Source of the DNA: Luscinia megarhynchos
Lineage: Eukaryota; Chordata; Aves; Passeriformes; Turdidae
Assembly (NCBI GenBank): GCA_034336665.1
Contig: CM067592.1
Span: 38,877,889-38,941,888, forward strand
Reading direction: 5' to 3'
DNA: 64,000 nt
Shown here: positions 37,081-51,475 of the stretch, one piece after another
Layout of the letters: each line of letters begins with the position of its first letter
Numbering within the stretch: the stretch's first letter is position 1
Translations under genes and position numbers: made by a program
Notes under the pieces: generated by a model
Database searches by the model: none
Told to the model about the DNA's origin: nothing
The model's input: only the letters and a program-made list of their open reading frames with translations

Positions 37081-40000
37081 TAAAAAGAAACACACTGCAA
37101 CACTTTGGTATCTTTACAGGAGAAATATATTTATTTCCTCACATGCCGGACCATACAGCAGTTCTGGAGCTGTCTCAGTTTAAATTGTCTAAAGCACAGT
37201 TTGGTTTAATAAAATGAGATATTAGATAAAAACAACCATCTGTCTCTCCATCAGCCCTTCTAACTCTTGCATCTTTTCTACAATTAGTTTTATTAGTTTT
37301 TATATTTGTTGATTTTTTTTCACCTTAAAGGTATATGTACATATATACTGAAAATGCTTACTGGGAGATAGATCTTTTAAAAGTGTGAGTAAGGAATGTT
37401 TTTTGTTCCACAATTGGCAAAACTCAGTGTGTTGATATGCAAATATATTACATTATAAAAAGTAACTATGGTGAAATTATGCTGTAAGGAAATAGCACCT
37501 GTTTAACTTCATGATAACTTTCTTTCACAGAAAGAAATAGAAAATTATATGCTAATTTTCTTTCCAAGTTATTTCATTATATTCCATGCAGCAGAGAAAA
37601 CTTCTCTCTTCAAACCTGTACAGAAGATCTTGATTTCTATGTTATACTGATTTTGCTTCAGTGCAAATCTTGATTAAAATTGAAATTCAATACACACTTC
37701 CTTCCAACTATGTCCACTCATTGATATAAACTGTATTTGGAAGTTAAACTGTTCATCATCTGACCTAAACTTTCAGCCTCCGAAAGAAAGACATCATATT
37801 GAAAAAACAGTTATTCTGACTCATTTTCTAGGACCCACTTCTTATTAGTAATTTATGGGTATTTCTTAGGTGGAGCACACTACATTAGACAAGCTATTAC
37901 AGCCCTTTGTGCTTGTGCACAATTTTTTCCACATAAAAATCTGTGGGCCAGTACAAGGGGCATACTGAGTACTTAAAATCTCAAAACTTGTTTAAAATCT
38001 TAGTGGTCCTAAGTCTTAGGTGATAAATCCTCCATAAATGGGTTTATACACGTGCTGATGTGCACAATGGACAGAACTATTGCAATAAGAGCAAAGGGAT
38101 GTCTATTTGTATTGCATGCCTTCCTCAGGTCAACATGCCAGTGAAATTTCACTGCCTGCCTTCACATTGGCATTACATATATTTGCACATCCGAGGGAAC
38201 AGCAGTCTCAGAAGCTGTGAGATTCAGACTGGCTGCGACTGTCAAACAAACATTTAAACCCAAACTCTTATTCAGCACTAATTTTTTGGACAACCCAAAG
38301 AGTTGCACATTGTGCAATGGGCTGGAAGAGCTTCTTCTGGCACGTGAAAGTCCTCCCCAACACTGACAGCCCCTCCAGCAAGCCCTGTATATGAGAAATA
38401 TGAACATCACTCTGTGTTTGACAGGGTTGCCAAAACATTTTTATCCTTTTTACTCTAGCCTCTCCATTACCTTGCCATCTGTCTTTTCTCTTGAGTTAAA
38501 AAAAATACAATTTTTTCCTTTTTGTGGAGGTGCAGGTGTGTTGGATGTAACAAAGGAAGCACTGAGGAGGAGGAGGAAAATCTTCTGTGACATGTCCTGC
38601 CAGCCCCAGAACTTTGGAGCTTACTTCCATGAGAGGTCATAGGCATTATAACTAAGGACACTGAAAAAGGATTTTGCATTCGCACGTAAATAAAGAACAT
38701 AAACTAATGCTAATGCTAGCATAAAAACATAAATCCCCATACCTCAGAGCATATGCCAGTTGTTGCCACTGCTGTTGGAGGAAATAAGAAAGTCTGCCAG
38801 CAGGCAGGTCAGCAGCCTGTTGTGCCTTCCCCTGGAGAATCTGTCACTGTCAGGCTCCTGCCTCAGCACCAGATGGAGCACTGACCTGATCCAGAGAGGC
38901 AATTTCTTCATTTCGATACTTCCTCTGTTCGGACATAACAAGGTCTCTGATCCTGTTTGGTAAAATCATTCTCTTATTAAATTTAACTAAGTGTTCATCA
39001 AACTGTGTTACAGTGTCATTCTAGTCTTGCCAAAATCTGCTTGTACCGAAATTTATATTTAGGGCCCTAGAGATGTTTAGCTGATTACACATTCTTTGGA
39101 GACACAGAGCAAAGGTTTTTTGCTCTGTTTTTTCTGCACGAGGGTGTTTTAGCATTCCTGACAAGCCAGAAAATCTAGCCCTTCAACCTTTCATTCACTT
39201 GTAGACATCATGTGACAACATCTCCAACTTGGAGAGCGGGCTGCACTGGCTCTAGAATCACTGTCAGCAAGGGGCTCTCCCTTGAAGCAGCCTGGAGCTG
39301 TTTAATAGCTCTATCCCAGGTCCAAAAAGAACATGGTGCTAGGTAAACTTGCAACATATTGATGTGTTATTACAGGTATTGATATAATGAACCAGATTCT
39401 GATACCCGTCTAACTACACAGCCATTTCTAGGAAACCACATCCAGACAACCAGTTGGCTGCATATAAGCCAGATTTTGCATCTTGATGTGTATTATATAA
39501 CCTTATTTCCTATTTAGCTAGCAGAAGTAGGCATAGAAAATTATTTCATGCAAAATGCTCTTGTCACTGGAGAAGCTTATGAAAAATATTTTTTTCACCA
39601 CCTTTACTTCTAGTGTTTTTTCCATTTTAGTACATGTTAGTAGTCTTAAAGCCCGGAAACAATTTTTTTTTTCTTTTAAAAATTAATAGGTGAAGGTGAA
39701 ACTGCTCTTCATTATGATGTTATAGGTTAGATATTTATTGGGTAAATATTTAAATATTTCTACCCCAAGAAGAATAATCTAGGAGCATGCTATTTCTATC
39801 AGTTCTTTCAATCAACTAGAACATTAAACTAACTTACAAAAGCCCTCATAAGAGATGATACTGATATTCTCATGTCAGACTCAGGCTAAAAAGCTGCAAA
39901 CGAAATTCAGAGTTTTAACCTTCATCAGCTGTGAACTCATCTGCTACTTTTATGCGTCATGCAAAGAGCAGAACAGTAGCATCAATCCATTTTTAAAATA

Positions 40001-43000
40001 ACATTATGTGGAAAGGGACAAAAAGCACACCTTAGTTGGGTTAAACAATTGAAAGAATGTAGGGAAATAATAAAATATATGTCTCAAATAACATAGAATA
40101 AACTTATCATCAGTAAACAGCATTCAAGTTTCAAACAGCAGTAGTTCTTAGGTACTTACAGAAAAAAAATGTTCCTGTTATATCTAGGTATTAAAAACTT
40201 CCTAAAACCCCAGCAAAAAGATTTCAAATAAATTAAAGGAGGTGGTCTTTACTATTTGACAGATATATTATTATGCAAGTAAGGGCTGGCATTCAGGTAC
40301 TTGAATGCTAATGGGTTATTTGAGATGCTCTAATACAATCAGCCTGGTATCCCTTAAGCTATCCTCTATTAGATGGTCACATGTGTCTCAGACCATGCTG
40401 GGTTGACAGCTAAATTTTATCCACAGGTCATTATTATAAATTCCTGATCACTATCAATTTTAATTTCTGAGACTTTTTCATATATTTTTATACTACCATC
40501 ATGTACATTCAGTTTGTTGGCCATTGAACAAGGACTAGTAATTAAATAAAAAATATTTTTTATTTTTATTCTCACTGTAAGAGAGTCAAATCTTCTGCAT
40601 TGTGATCAATCAAGTCAAACAGGGCTGATGCAGTTTTTATTTTATATATTGGTTGGTGCTTCCTTATACAAAGAAATGGTACTGTTTCGAAGTACTTCAG
40701 CATCCCAGGCAAGAGATTTGTTCTTCCACAGTGCCTCCTCTACCTTTAAAGATTTCACAGAAGAACATGTGAAACATTTCAATCAGGAGGTGACAAATCT
40801 GTTGCTTAGATATCTCCTGGGAAGATTTGTGGAGGTAGTAAAAATGAAGGAAACTGTAATATTGTTGGACATGGAAACCATTAACACAAGTAAGGGTCCA
40901 AGGGCCAGAGATTCAGATTGGATTTTTAACTACAGAGAAATTACTGTAGTTATTACGATGTGGAGAAATCAACCACTGACAGCACTGCAATTTCTCTTTA
41001 ATGGTCAGAAGTTTCCTTGAAAATTCAGTAAACTGTGAATGAAATATACATCAGTTTTTCTATTAGTGAATTGTACATCAGTGCTAAAGTCTGGTACAGA
41101 TATGAGGGCTTCTAGGAGCTAGGAAATGCAGAATGTTAGATGGACATAATGTCAGCAATGGCATAAGTTTATGGAATAAGTTCTGAAATGGACAGGTAAA
41201 AAAGGAATGCTGATGTTCTCACATGATCCATTTCAGGTAACAAACTCCAAGGCCATTGGATTATGGAGTAGTCACAGTGCTAACTTACTAATTATTATCT
41301 GCTCCCAGAAAAGAGTTGATACAGCAGACTTTGGACTTAGTGACAGGCAAACTTGGAAAACGGTTTGGAGACCCAGATTGTGGCCTTGGTCTCCAATGGC
41401 CACAGCTGGGTATACTCATATGAGAGAAAAATCAATTAAAATAAATAATTAAAACAAATTTTTTTTAGAAGTTTGCATACAAGATCAAAGATCTTGCTGT
41501 TTCCATTTTATCTCATATCCAATATGATCCCTAAGACTACATATTATTTCTGGGTCAGTTATATAAAGATGTTTCAAGGATGAAAAACCCCAAAAAAGTA
41601 ACATTGATAAAAATTCATATAACCCACTATCGAGCAGCCATGGTATGAGACTAATAAATATAACAAAATTATAACACTCAGCTGTTTATAAGATGTCTAC
41701 AATAATCTGTCTCTTAAGGAAACCATTAAGAGTTTCTTTTTCTTTCTAGACTCATTTTATGCAGTGAAATTCTGACCAAACTTCAGATCTCAGTTTTGAA
41801 GAATGCATTCAAGAGTTCAGAGCTCCCCAGCTACTTTATTTCCTACTTTCTGCAGAACTCATTTTCATGTCTGCTTATAAATAGTGTATAATGTTTTCTT
41901 TGATATTTACATTTTTATTTTTATTTTCATATGCATAGTGCATTTTGCAAGGAAACTGACTTACTGACTTACAGTTTTTCATATCAGAGTTTTCATTGTG
42001 CTTTCTTTTTTCTCCTTTTGTAGACTGTCTTTTCCTGTTTTTATGCTTTAGAGACGAAATTTGGTATATGTCAAATTGTGGACAATATGCTTGGAGAAGT
42101 CAAGGAAATTTGAGGAGGGGTAATTTTGGAATTCTAATTAGTGACTCATGGAAGTCTTTACTTCTGACAACATCAAAACCAAATCTGGAATAAAGTCACT
42201 AGGTTTGGCAGATGTAGGTCACATGGAAAGAGCATGGTCCTGGTACACATTTGGTTCTTCCCTAATGTTGACCCTCATCTTTAAGAACTGTCAGTAAAAG
42301 AACACAGTAGGTAGGTAAGAGAAAACTGCATTTCAGTATTGCCTGACCAGACTGCTTTTCTGGTTCTGGTGCCAGTTTTTGTGGTCAGAGCTACTCCATG
42401 TCCAACATCATTGTATCCTTTTCACTTCTGGATCTTCTTTTTCAACTTACTGCTACCTCAGGTTCAGATCCTCTACTTTTGAGCAGACTGTTGAATCACC
42501 AGTTAAATGAATCACTATGTAATGTCAGTGAAAGGAGACTATGTTGAGAAGATAAATCCCCTTTATCTTTAGTTTTAAAGATTCTGGTGATTTGAATTTT
42601 CTGAGGGCACATTATATATTATTCAGATTCAGAATAGGTGAGATTCTGTATTTGCATTAAAAGAGCCTTGAGCCATAAGAAAAGGATGGCTTTCAAAACT
42701 TAGAATTAAGAGAGTTTTGGAAAAAAAATGTAAACTATTTGCTTTCACCATACATGCATTGATATCTGTTTTTAAGTCTAGAGATCTCCTGAGCAGATTT
42801 GCCTTTTCATTACCTTTTGTGTGGTATGCAGCAATAAAGGACAGCCAGATGTTTACTACCAAGTAAATCACAGGATTATTATTTTTTTCAAGGTTTAAGT
42901 ACAGACATGACATTTCAAATGATGAAATTGTCATTATATATGAAGTTCTTAAAATGAAATAATTCAGCATTTGAATATGCTGTACTGCACCACATCCCAC

Positions 43001-43880
43001 CAGTTACTTATTTAAAGAATTATCAGTGTTATGGATACAGGTGTAGATTATTAGAGCTAGATGTCAAAGGTATAAAGTAGGAGCAAACTGATAATTATTA
43101 AATCTGCAGGAATGATGAAATACGGAATTAATCAAGGAGAAAAATAAATTACAATAAATTGTGTGAACTTGTCCAGAATGTTAGGGTTTTTTTATACCTG
43201 AATGAACAAAGGTTTGTGTTATAAATTCGAAGAATGTTTATATTTAACATTGCATTTGCCGCTTATTGAGAGTGAAATTTGGATCTAGACAGAGAGTAAA
43301 ACTGAATGATTTTTGAAATTTATTAGGTTAAGCTGAAACATAATCTCGTCTGTAACCATTTTGTATCTTGCCTGAGCCTAATCTTTTCTGATCTACAATA
43401 AAGGATTAATAAATGTCAGATTAGCATTCTTTTAAACAACCTGAATATATTTGGAAACATCTAAGATCATTGGCAATATTTTTCAATATAAGAAAATACG
43501 GAAACATGGAAAAAATATGCCACCCACTTGCACAAAGGAAAGGAAAAGGATTCAAACACATTTTCAATTCTTTTCCCCAGCTTTTTCCCTCCAGCTTGAA
43601 TAATAAGACTATGATTTAGGCAAATAGTCTAGTCAATCCCAGGAGAAAAGGCCTTAAAGTTTGGAGGTCATTTACACAGAGGGCTGCAAAAATCCATTTG
43701 ATTCTGGATATTTTCCTTCCGTATGAAATAGCAATTATTCTTGTGATAATGGCAACAGAAATAATTTATTGGTGCTTTAAGGAAAATTTTGCAACACTAT
43801 CTTCTACAATACCTCAATATATTATATGCACAATATACTAGACAACATTGTAACATAACTATATAATGTGTGCATATAAA
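37081..43880. other. Gene-less AT-rich intergenic DNA
   Basis: No recognisable gene. The longest open frame, 130 codons at 40628-41020 on the plus strand, shows no domain or motif I know. Sequence at about 38500-39320 is somewhat richer in GC but I cannot assign it to a family. Confidence 0.6.
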
Positions 43881-43885
43881 TATAC

Positions 43886-43939
<54 letters not shown>
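43881..43939. repeat. (TA)n dinucleotide microsatellite
   Basis: Almost pure alternating T and A, with one C near 43885 and a G at 43900; the run from 43901 to 43938 is uninterrupted. It is preceded by TA-rich sequence from about 43873. Such tracts are prone to length change and to extrusion as cruciforms. Confidence 0.95.
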
Positions 43940-43940
<1 letters not shown>

Positions 43941-46900
43941 CACCTAGTATATATAACACAGAAGCCTATTTTGTATGTAATATATAGTAGATGCTCTAAT
44001 ATTTTGCTGTAAATATATAGAATTACGTTGCATGCTGTAAGACACTTTCTGTGTGTCTGAGGAAGATTAGGGAAGAAGGAATGGCAGCCTCCAGTAACGC
44101 TGATTACACCACCTAGCTGAGGTTGCTTTCTGTTGCTCAGAGCTGAATTAAACTATGTGTTTAAATTTATTTGCAAGAAAATTTAATAAATTAACCTTGG
44201 CCACTAATTCTGTCTTCTTTGTGTGACCCAGAAAGTATCTCATCTCTGGGAACAGAACAAGAAACATTTGCAATTGGGACAGATTGGGTGACAAGCTATA
44301 TTCTTATTCCTTTTATTTGCCCCGTCACACACACATTTTCTTCTCCATTTTTTTTCTGTCTATTTCTTTGCTCCCTGACTTCCCCATAGAAATGGTTCTG
44401 CAAAGGGGCAGCAAATCATAAACAAAAATATTTTCTTTCCAGTTTGCATTTAGGTTGCTACATGGTCTCTATTTTCTATCAAGAATGTTTTTTTGCCTTT
44501 GACTCCTAGCTCTCACTTAAGATTTTATAGTATCTCCTCTTTAAATAAGAACTAAGTAGCAAAATGTATCCTCTATAGACAAATGAAATCTATGTACTTC
44601 CTGATTCTCAGCTGCGAACTAGGATTTTTAAATGTATTGTGTATGGTGACTATGAGTCCTTCTTTAAAATGAATTCTGGATGTCTTTCTTTTTGGTTTTG
44701 CACCAAAGACTGGGGTGAGCCAGGAAATGTCTGGAGTTTAGAGCCAGGGAATAGCAATATTGCTGCTTGCAAGGGCCATTCGTTTAGCATTCAGTTTTGC
44801 TGAGAAAGAGATTTTCAATATTAGTGTATCTTTGTAAGGTATTAAGCATCATAATCTATTTTTCTGTCTGACCCATGGTAGCTCAGCAAGGTTTATTTTT
44901 TTGCTACTGCCTAGGAGGTTTGTAAACTATACAGTATGAAACTGGAAACAAGCTAATCCTAAATCTGATTAATCTTGACTGAAATACTTACACATTTGCC
45001 ACTATGTGCTCCTAACATGAACTTTGACTCCGAATTATCATATAGTATATCCACCCCAGTATTCCTTATTAATGCATTTTCTCTAGGAAATGTACAAAGG
45101 TTAGAGACAAGGACGCATCACTTACTTGCAAGCACACCTTCTCAGGAGTGTTTTTTACCTGTTCTCTGTTACATGTTTTATTCTGCACCCCAGTAGACTT
45201 AGTCTGTGTACTGGATTGTTTATCTGTAGCATCTCAAGACAAATCTATTCTTACTGGGCTGCAAAAAAAAAATCTCAGAGCTTATCTCCAAATTTCACAT
45301 CAGCAATGAAGTTTGCAAGTTCTACTTTATTATTAAACATTATTTTTCAACATAATGAAGGATGAGCTTTCAAAGCACCCCTCAGATTTTGCAAGTAGAG
45401 CAAGAGAAAATTAGTAGAAGTAGAAATTTTTAGAGACATCCATTCTACATGTAAAATTAAAATACCTACAGTAGGAGGTAGCAACATATGAAAGGCTAGC
45501 TTTATTTTTAGATTATTTTTCCCTCCCTGCAGGCAGCCCAGTGACCTCTGTTTTTACTTTCAAGGTCTGCTCTGGGGCAGCGAACAACATTCTGATAACA
45601 GGGAAAAGGTTCTGACGGCAAGAAAGTGAAACAGTAAGCTGAACCCCTACCTTTATCATCTCCCTCTTGTCTTGCACCATGACACGCTACTTTGGCTTTT
45701 GCTCCTGTATATTTGAAATCTGGGAAGCTGTACTGAGGAAAACACATTTTTGGTGCCATTATTTATGAGCATACTTGCAGCACATGCTGCACTGCTAACA
45801 ACAGAAGCGCTACAACCTATGCTGCCATAGTTTTACCGTGACTGTTTTCTAGCTCTTCCTGCAATAAATCAATTCTAAATGAAAATTAAATATGATAATC
45901 ATGTAACTAGCTTTTTTATGTTTATGCCCTTCAAGTACTTCCAGTTTGTTGACACTGCTTCACAGAACAGTCATTTTCTGTTTTCACATGTAGGCTTTTT
46001 CCAACTTAACCTCACAAGCTGTTTTCTACAGTTTCATTCTGTATAAGAAACAGATAAGAATCCTAATGGTATTAAGAAACTTGAAATTCCATTAGAACTC
46101 ACAGTGAGTGCTGCAGGGAAGGAATACATTTTTCAAAAAAAGCCCTTTTTTGGGGGAGTGAGTGTGAGGCAAGGATGGATTTTCTTTTTAAGTGATAGAA
46201 AATTACAAATCAACATGCCTGCTGTAATAACACAATATTTTTCAGTGATGAAACTGGAAGTATTTTGCATTTGATATAGTGAAACTGAGGCAAAATAAAA
46301 ACAGAGCAGGGGAAAGAAAGAAGAAGATTTGAAATGTTTTACATAACTTATATATTTATAATATACATACGATTTCTAGGTCTCTGTGTTGCTGAGGTCA
46401 TGAAGAAACTTAGGCAACCAAATCCTAAAGACAGACAGCTTTATACTTTTACAATTTTCAAGTTTTTCTCGAAGTTGTGAACTCTTAAACTTCTTTAGAT
46501 AGACCTAGGACCCTGTTAAATTTTTATTCCGCTCTGTCTCTAACGTTAGTATTGGGTTGTATAGTCTCTTACACTAACTTTTCCTGAAAAATCCTCAAAA
46601 TAAATTCCTTGACTGTGTCTACACTGATTCAGACACTAGGAAATTTGCTTTCACATTTTCTGTGCAGTACAGATTGTCGTGTGCATGTGCCTGAATGCCC
46701 ACCAAACAATGTTTCATGTTTTAATGCCACGTTAAATGTGCATTAAATGTAGGAAAGCTCGATGCACAGCTCCAGTGGGCCTACTAAATAATGGCAGCAG
46801 CCACCTGACCACCTCTCCCTGTTTTCTACCCTGTGTACCACTGACCACCCACCAAAAAAGTCCATTCTTTTTTTTTCATTGAAGTAGAGGCATTGAGAAA

Positions 46901-49900
46901 GGCCTCATATCCTGGAAAAGAGGCTTTTGAGGCTTCATCCTCCTACTCTGTGCTAGAGCTGCAAAAACTGCTACTACATCTGCTCCATTAATTTGATTCC
47001 AAAATGGTTTTTTCAGCTGGGGGATGCATAAACTCCTGCCAGCTTCATTTAAATCCACAAAGAAGATTCCCATGTTGCAAAAATCTTGGTCTAGAACTCT
47101 TTTTATATGTACTTCTTTGAGGCTGATGGGTTGTCTGTCATTATTTAGTAAAGAAATACACTTTTTGAACTATTGATGTCTTGTTTATGAAATTTAGAAG
47201 TTTAAATACACAGATATACTATTTGTAGGTGATCTAAGGAGAACTTTATATCATGAAAATGTGCCTTCTCTTTTCCTGAAGCTGAAGACATATTTTAACT
47301 CAATCCTATTTGCTCTTGCTTGCTGTCAAGTGGCTTTACTTCAGATTATAAAATGCATACATATTTCACACAAGATTATGGAAAAAAGAGGTCTCCAGAC
47401 TTTTTTCATTGCTAGCTTTCTTATACCTTAGCCCTCTGAATGCCATCAATTGGACTGTCATTACTTTTTTTGGATTAGAATTGAATAATATATTAGTGAA
47501 TATAATGAAAAAATTTTTCAGCTCTATTCAAAGAAAAAAATACAATTACCTAAAAAGTATTTTTACTTTTATTTCTAATTTTCCTCACTTCAGGCTCCCT
47601 ATTTCCTTTCAAATACACTGTTTCTGGGAAATAGAAAACCTCACCATCCACTTGAAGCAAAAATAAATAGGCAAAAATCTGTAAAGAGAGGAAAAAATGA
47701 CAGTCTCATGAGCTGTTGTAGTCATCCAAACCCGATCCAAAAACTGAAATTAATTTTTTTTAATAGAGTCTTAAAAAGATGCCTTCTAATATTGATTGAA
47801 ATCTGTGTTAATGGAAGACTTACCTGTTTACCTACTAAAAAACCCCACGATATTGTTCTTCCACAATCATTGAAAAGTGACATGGAGGAAAACATTTTAT
47901 TCTGTAATGACTGTCTTACAGTTTCTTCAGTGGAAAAGTTACTAATCTAATGTTTATGTGGAATTCGTTTCCAAATCTAAAGAGGTATTTCTGTAAATTC
48001 AAGAATTGAAAGTGTGGAGATGCCCTATGTATTTTGCTAAGCCCAGACTTTATCTTAGGGCTTAGAAATTTCACGTGAGCAAAGAATTCTGAAATCACTC
48101 TAAGAATAAGTATCCAGACAAAAACCAAATTCAAATAATTTAAAATAAAAAAACCTAAAAAGGCAAGACAAATACCTGAGACATTAAAAATGTGTCAGAA
48201 CTTAACTAGGAATAATTGTCAATTTAACATGTTCACCTTCTGTAAGCCTTGCACTAATATAAAGACCTCCTGTATTTTCTCTGCTCTTGGTTATATATTA
48301 ACCACTTTGAAAAGGAAGAGTCCTGAGCTGTTTTAACCTTCCTTCTCTTGCCCTGATTGTGCAGATGGCCAGAAAAACTTTCCAAATAAAAAGGCAAGGT
48401 GCTAAGGGCTTGAGCACTGGTGTTCTGAACTGGTGTTCCTGTCTGGCTTTGCTTAGGATGACACTGAATAAGACTTCAGTTTGCCTTCACCAGTGCTTTC
48501 ATCCAGGAGCACTTCCAACGAGCATTGCCAGAACATGCCCACAGGCCAGGTCAGCTCCACAGGGCAATAACTGCCTGTCAGCTACATCAGGAATAGAAAA
48601 CCATTATTATAGAATGTAGGAGAGCTAACCTAGCAGTGCAGTATTTGAAAAATGTAAATTTCTTGACCATTTAATAAATTACCTAGAATGGTTTATTTAA
48701 CAGATACCCTTTTATGTAATATGCAAGTCCACAATGAACTCAGGGATAATTGTTACAGTATTTTTCTTTTAAATAATCACTTTTAGAAATATATACCTAA
48801 AAAAACAAGCACAAGATGAAACATCATCTGTGCTCTGCATTAAAAATCTGGTATCAGTGCACGAGCAACAACATTTTTGCCATTGATGGTTTCTTAGTTT
48901 TCCTTTGATGGTTTAATCTTTCATTCATACAGAAGACATAAAAATGATATACTCCATGATTATTCTAGTGCATTTCAGGGAAACAAATACAGGATTAAAT
49001 GGAAATATATGAGTAAGACCTCATTCTCCTAAATATTGATTGGCACAGCCTGAAGAGAATAGGCCATGAGTGTAATTATTCCATATGAAGGGAATAATGA
49101 AAGGAAATCCTTTTCAATGTTTCTTGGGTATACATTGTTGTCAAAGGATCCGATTCACCAACAAGTCACTCACAGCATTTTGAGAAAGTGAGAAATACAG
49201 ACACACACAGACAGCACAAAAATATATTTTTAAACTATTTCCTGCTGTATAAAGAACTGAGGCTAAGGAAAGTCTTGTAATTTGATCATTCAAAAAACGT
49301 TAGCAGAATTTTAATTAGAACCAGTTATAAAATAAAGGCATAGGTTTTTCATTTTTATTTTTCCTTTATATTTGAAAATATCATATTAGAAGAGATGCAA
49401 TTCAGTAACAACTCCTATTTATCGAATTACAGGAGATGATTCATATATGAGACAAATTAAGTAGAATTGTTTTGTGTGGAGGCAAATTAAACTGGTGGCT
49501 GAGGAGAAGAAATGGAGTAATGAGATCAACTTCTAGCCCTGCCGGTTTTCCTGTTTTTGGTCAATTCATTTACTGTCTGTTTCTCTCATTGAGTAGATAG
49601 ACTATTTGAGACTCTTTCCATTTAATACCAAATGTCTGCATGTGTGTATTTTTTCCATTACTGCAACAGGATCATTGTTTAAGTTTAAATCTCTTGACAC
49701 CTCTAAGATAAAAATAATAATGTGACACCTTGAATTTTCAGCCAGATTATAGGCAGCAAAATAACCAACAAAAAACAAACCCAAACAATAAAAATCCAGG
49801 AAGAATGATGTATTAAATAAGGAATACACAGTCTAGGGAAATGCACAGTTAAAATTGTTAAGCCACCAGATACACTAATCTCCTAAGCTCTGCATGTATA

Positions 49901-50839
49901 TCAACTGCAAGCTATTTGCACTGTACCAGACAGTTTGTATTTCTCCTGTGGGAGTTTTTAAAAAGAAATGTTGTGACTGAAAGTTTATTAGAAAAAAAAA
50001 AAAAATTTAAACTTTTTAGTGTTCCAACTTGTTTCAGGTCTTTGTTGTTTGACTTTATGTTAGAGAGTGTATCCTAAAGACACATAGATAATTGATGGTC
50101 TATTATCACATATTGCTCTGATTATTTTCAAGAAAGCTTCATCTTAGTTTTTAAGTCACTTTTACTTTTATTGTAGAACATATAATTTTACAATATGTTG
50201 AAACAATGCAATAAAATTTAATAAAATTTGATAAATGAAATGTATTCACAAACTAATTCAATCAAGAGCTTATGGCAAGATTAACATTTGTACAATTTAT
50301 ACTGAAAAAAAGCAATGCTATCGGATATGCTTTGATTTGTCAGTGTCATAATTCTATTTTATTAGCTACTATTCAAGGAGAATCTGACATCTAGAATGCA
50401 CATAAAGAAAAGAGCTGGTGGCCATTTGACTAATGCTCTTTCCTACACCTCATGGAGCCACATCACTTCTGATACCAAGAAGTTCTCACTCCAAAGGAAA
50501 TAAAAAGTGAGAGATGCGATCACAGTCACAATAAAACCAGAACATTATTGTTCCCTCTACCACTGATCTTCATGCACACACACACATGCACAGCATAAAG
50601 GCAACTGCAAAAATTGCTGAATCTCTTTTTATAGCATGCTGAAACACTATCTTTTTACATGGCCTAGTTAGATATTTATATAGGCTTTGATTACAATAAA
50701 TAGTGTTGTCATTTTGAGTAAAGTAAAGACGTACTAATGAAGAAATTAGGCTGATTAATGGTGTTTATAATGTCAGTGCCGTGCTTTTCAGCACATCCAA
50801 TCAATGTGATCAGTTTATAGATAAAAACTCTGTTTGTGG
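43940..50839. other. Gene-less AT-rich intergenic DNA
   Basis: No supportable exon, RNA gene or mobile element. A GC-richer patch at about 48360-48600 has an 86-codon open frame without recognisable features. Confidence 0.6.
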
Positions 50840-51475
50840 AGAGAAATGGGCCCAGCACATGCTGAGGTCATCCATCTGGAGAGCAGCTTCTGAGAAAATT
50901 ACCTGTGAGTCCTGGTGGAACAAGGTTGAACATAAATCAGCAGTGAACCCTCGCTGCAGGGAAGCCCAGTATTATCCTGGCTGCAATAAACAAAGCACTG
51001 ACAGCAGGTTGGGAGAGCTGATCCTTCCTCCTCTCCTCAGCACTGGAGTGACTAGGAAAGGGCCACAAAGATTATTAAGGCATTGGTGGTCTCTCCCATG
51101 AACAAAGACTAAGAGAAATGGGACTGTTCAGCCTGGTGAAGATAATACTCAGAGTGGAATTCACCCAGGTACATAAATGACTGAAGGGCAGGAGTAAATG
51201 CCCCTTCCATTGCTGCCCAGCAACAGGACAGCGACAGTGGGCATGAACAGACACACTGGACACGCTTCCTGAACATCAGGAAGAACTTTTTTTACTATGA
51301 GGGTGACTTATCACTGACAGACATTACTGAAAGAGATTGTGAAGTCTGCATCCTTAGCTACTTTTAAGAGCAATCTTGTTATGGTTCCAGGCAACTTCTT
51401 ACAGGTGGCTCTGCCTGAGTAGGGAAATTGGATCAGATGACCCCTAGAGTTCCCTTCCATTCTATGATTCTGTGA
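50840..51475 (+). mobile_element. CR1 LINE 3' fragment, sense
   Basis: The sense CR1 3' region can be followed in pieces. It starts with 'catctggagagcagcttctg' at about 50872-50891 and 'gtcctggtggaacaaggttgaacat' at about 50909-50933. Next come 'gggccacaaagattatta' at about 51060-51077 and 'ctgttcagcctggtgaagat' at about 51123-51142. It closes with 'tggatcagatgacccctagagttcccttccattctatgattctg' type sequence ending near 51475. Several internal segments are missing compared with the consensus I remember. The ending differs from the CR1 copy at 9650-11195, so it is probably a different subfamily. The left boundary is approximate. Confidence 0.85.

Noticed and set aside
40628..41020. 130-codon plus-strand open frame
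   Set aside because: No recognisable domain, signal or repeat, no splice context and no neighbouring exon. At this AT content a frame of this length is expected now and then in 64 kb.
42629..43000. 123-codon minus-strand open frame
   Set aside because: No motif or family resemblance; there is no flanking exon or promoter evidence.
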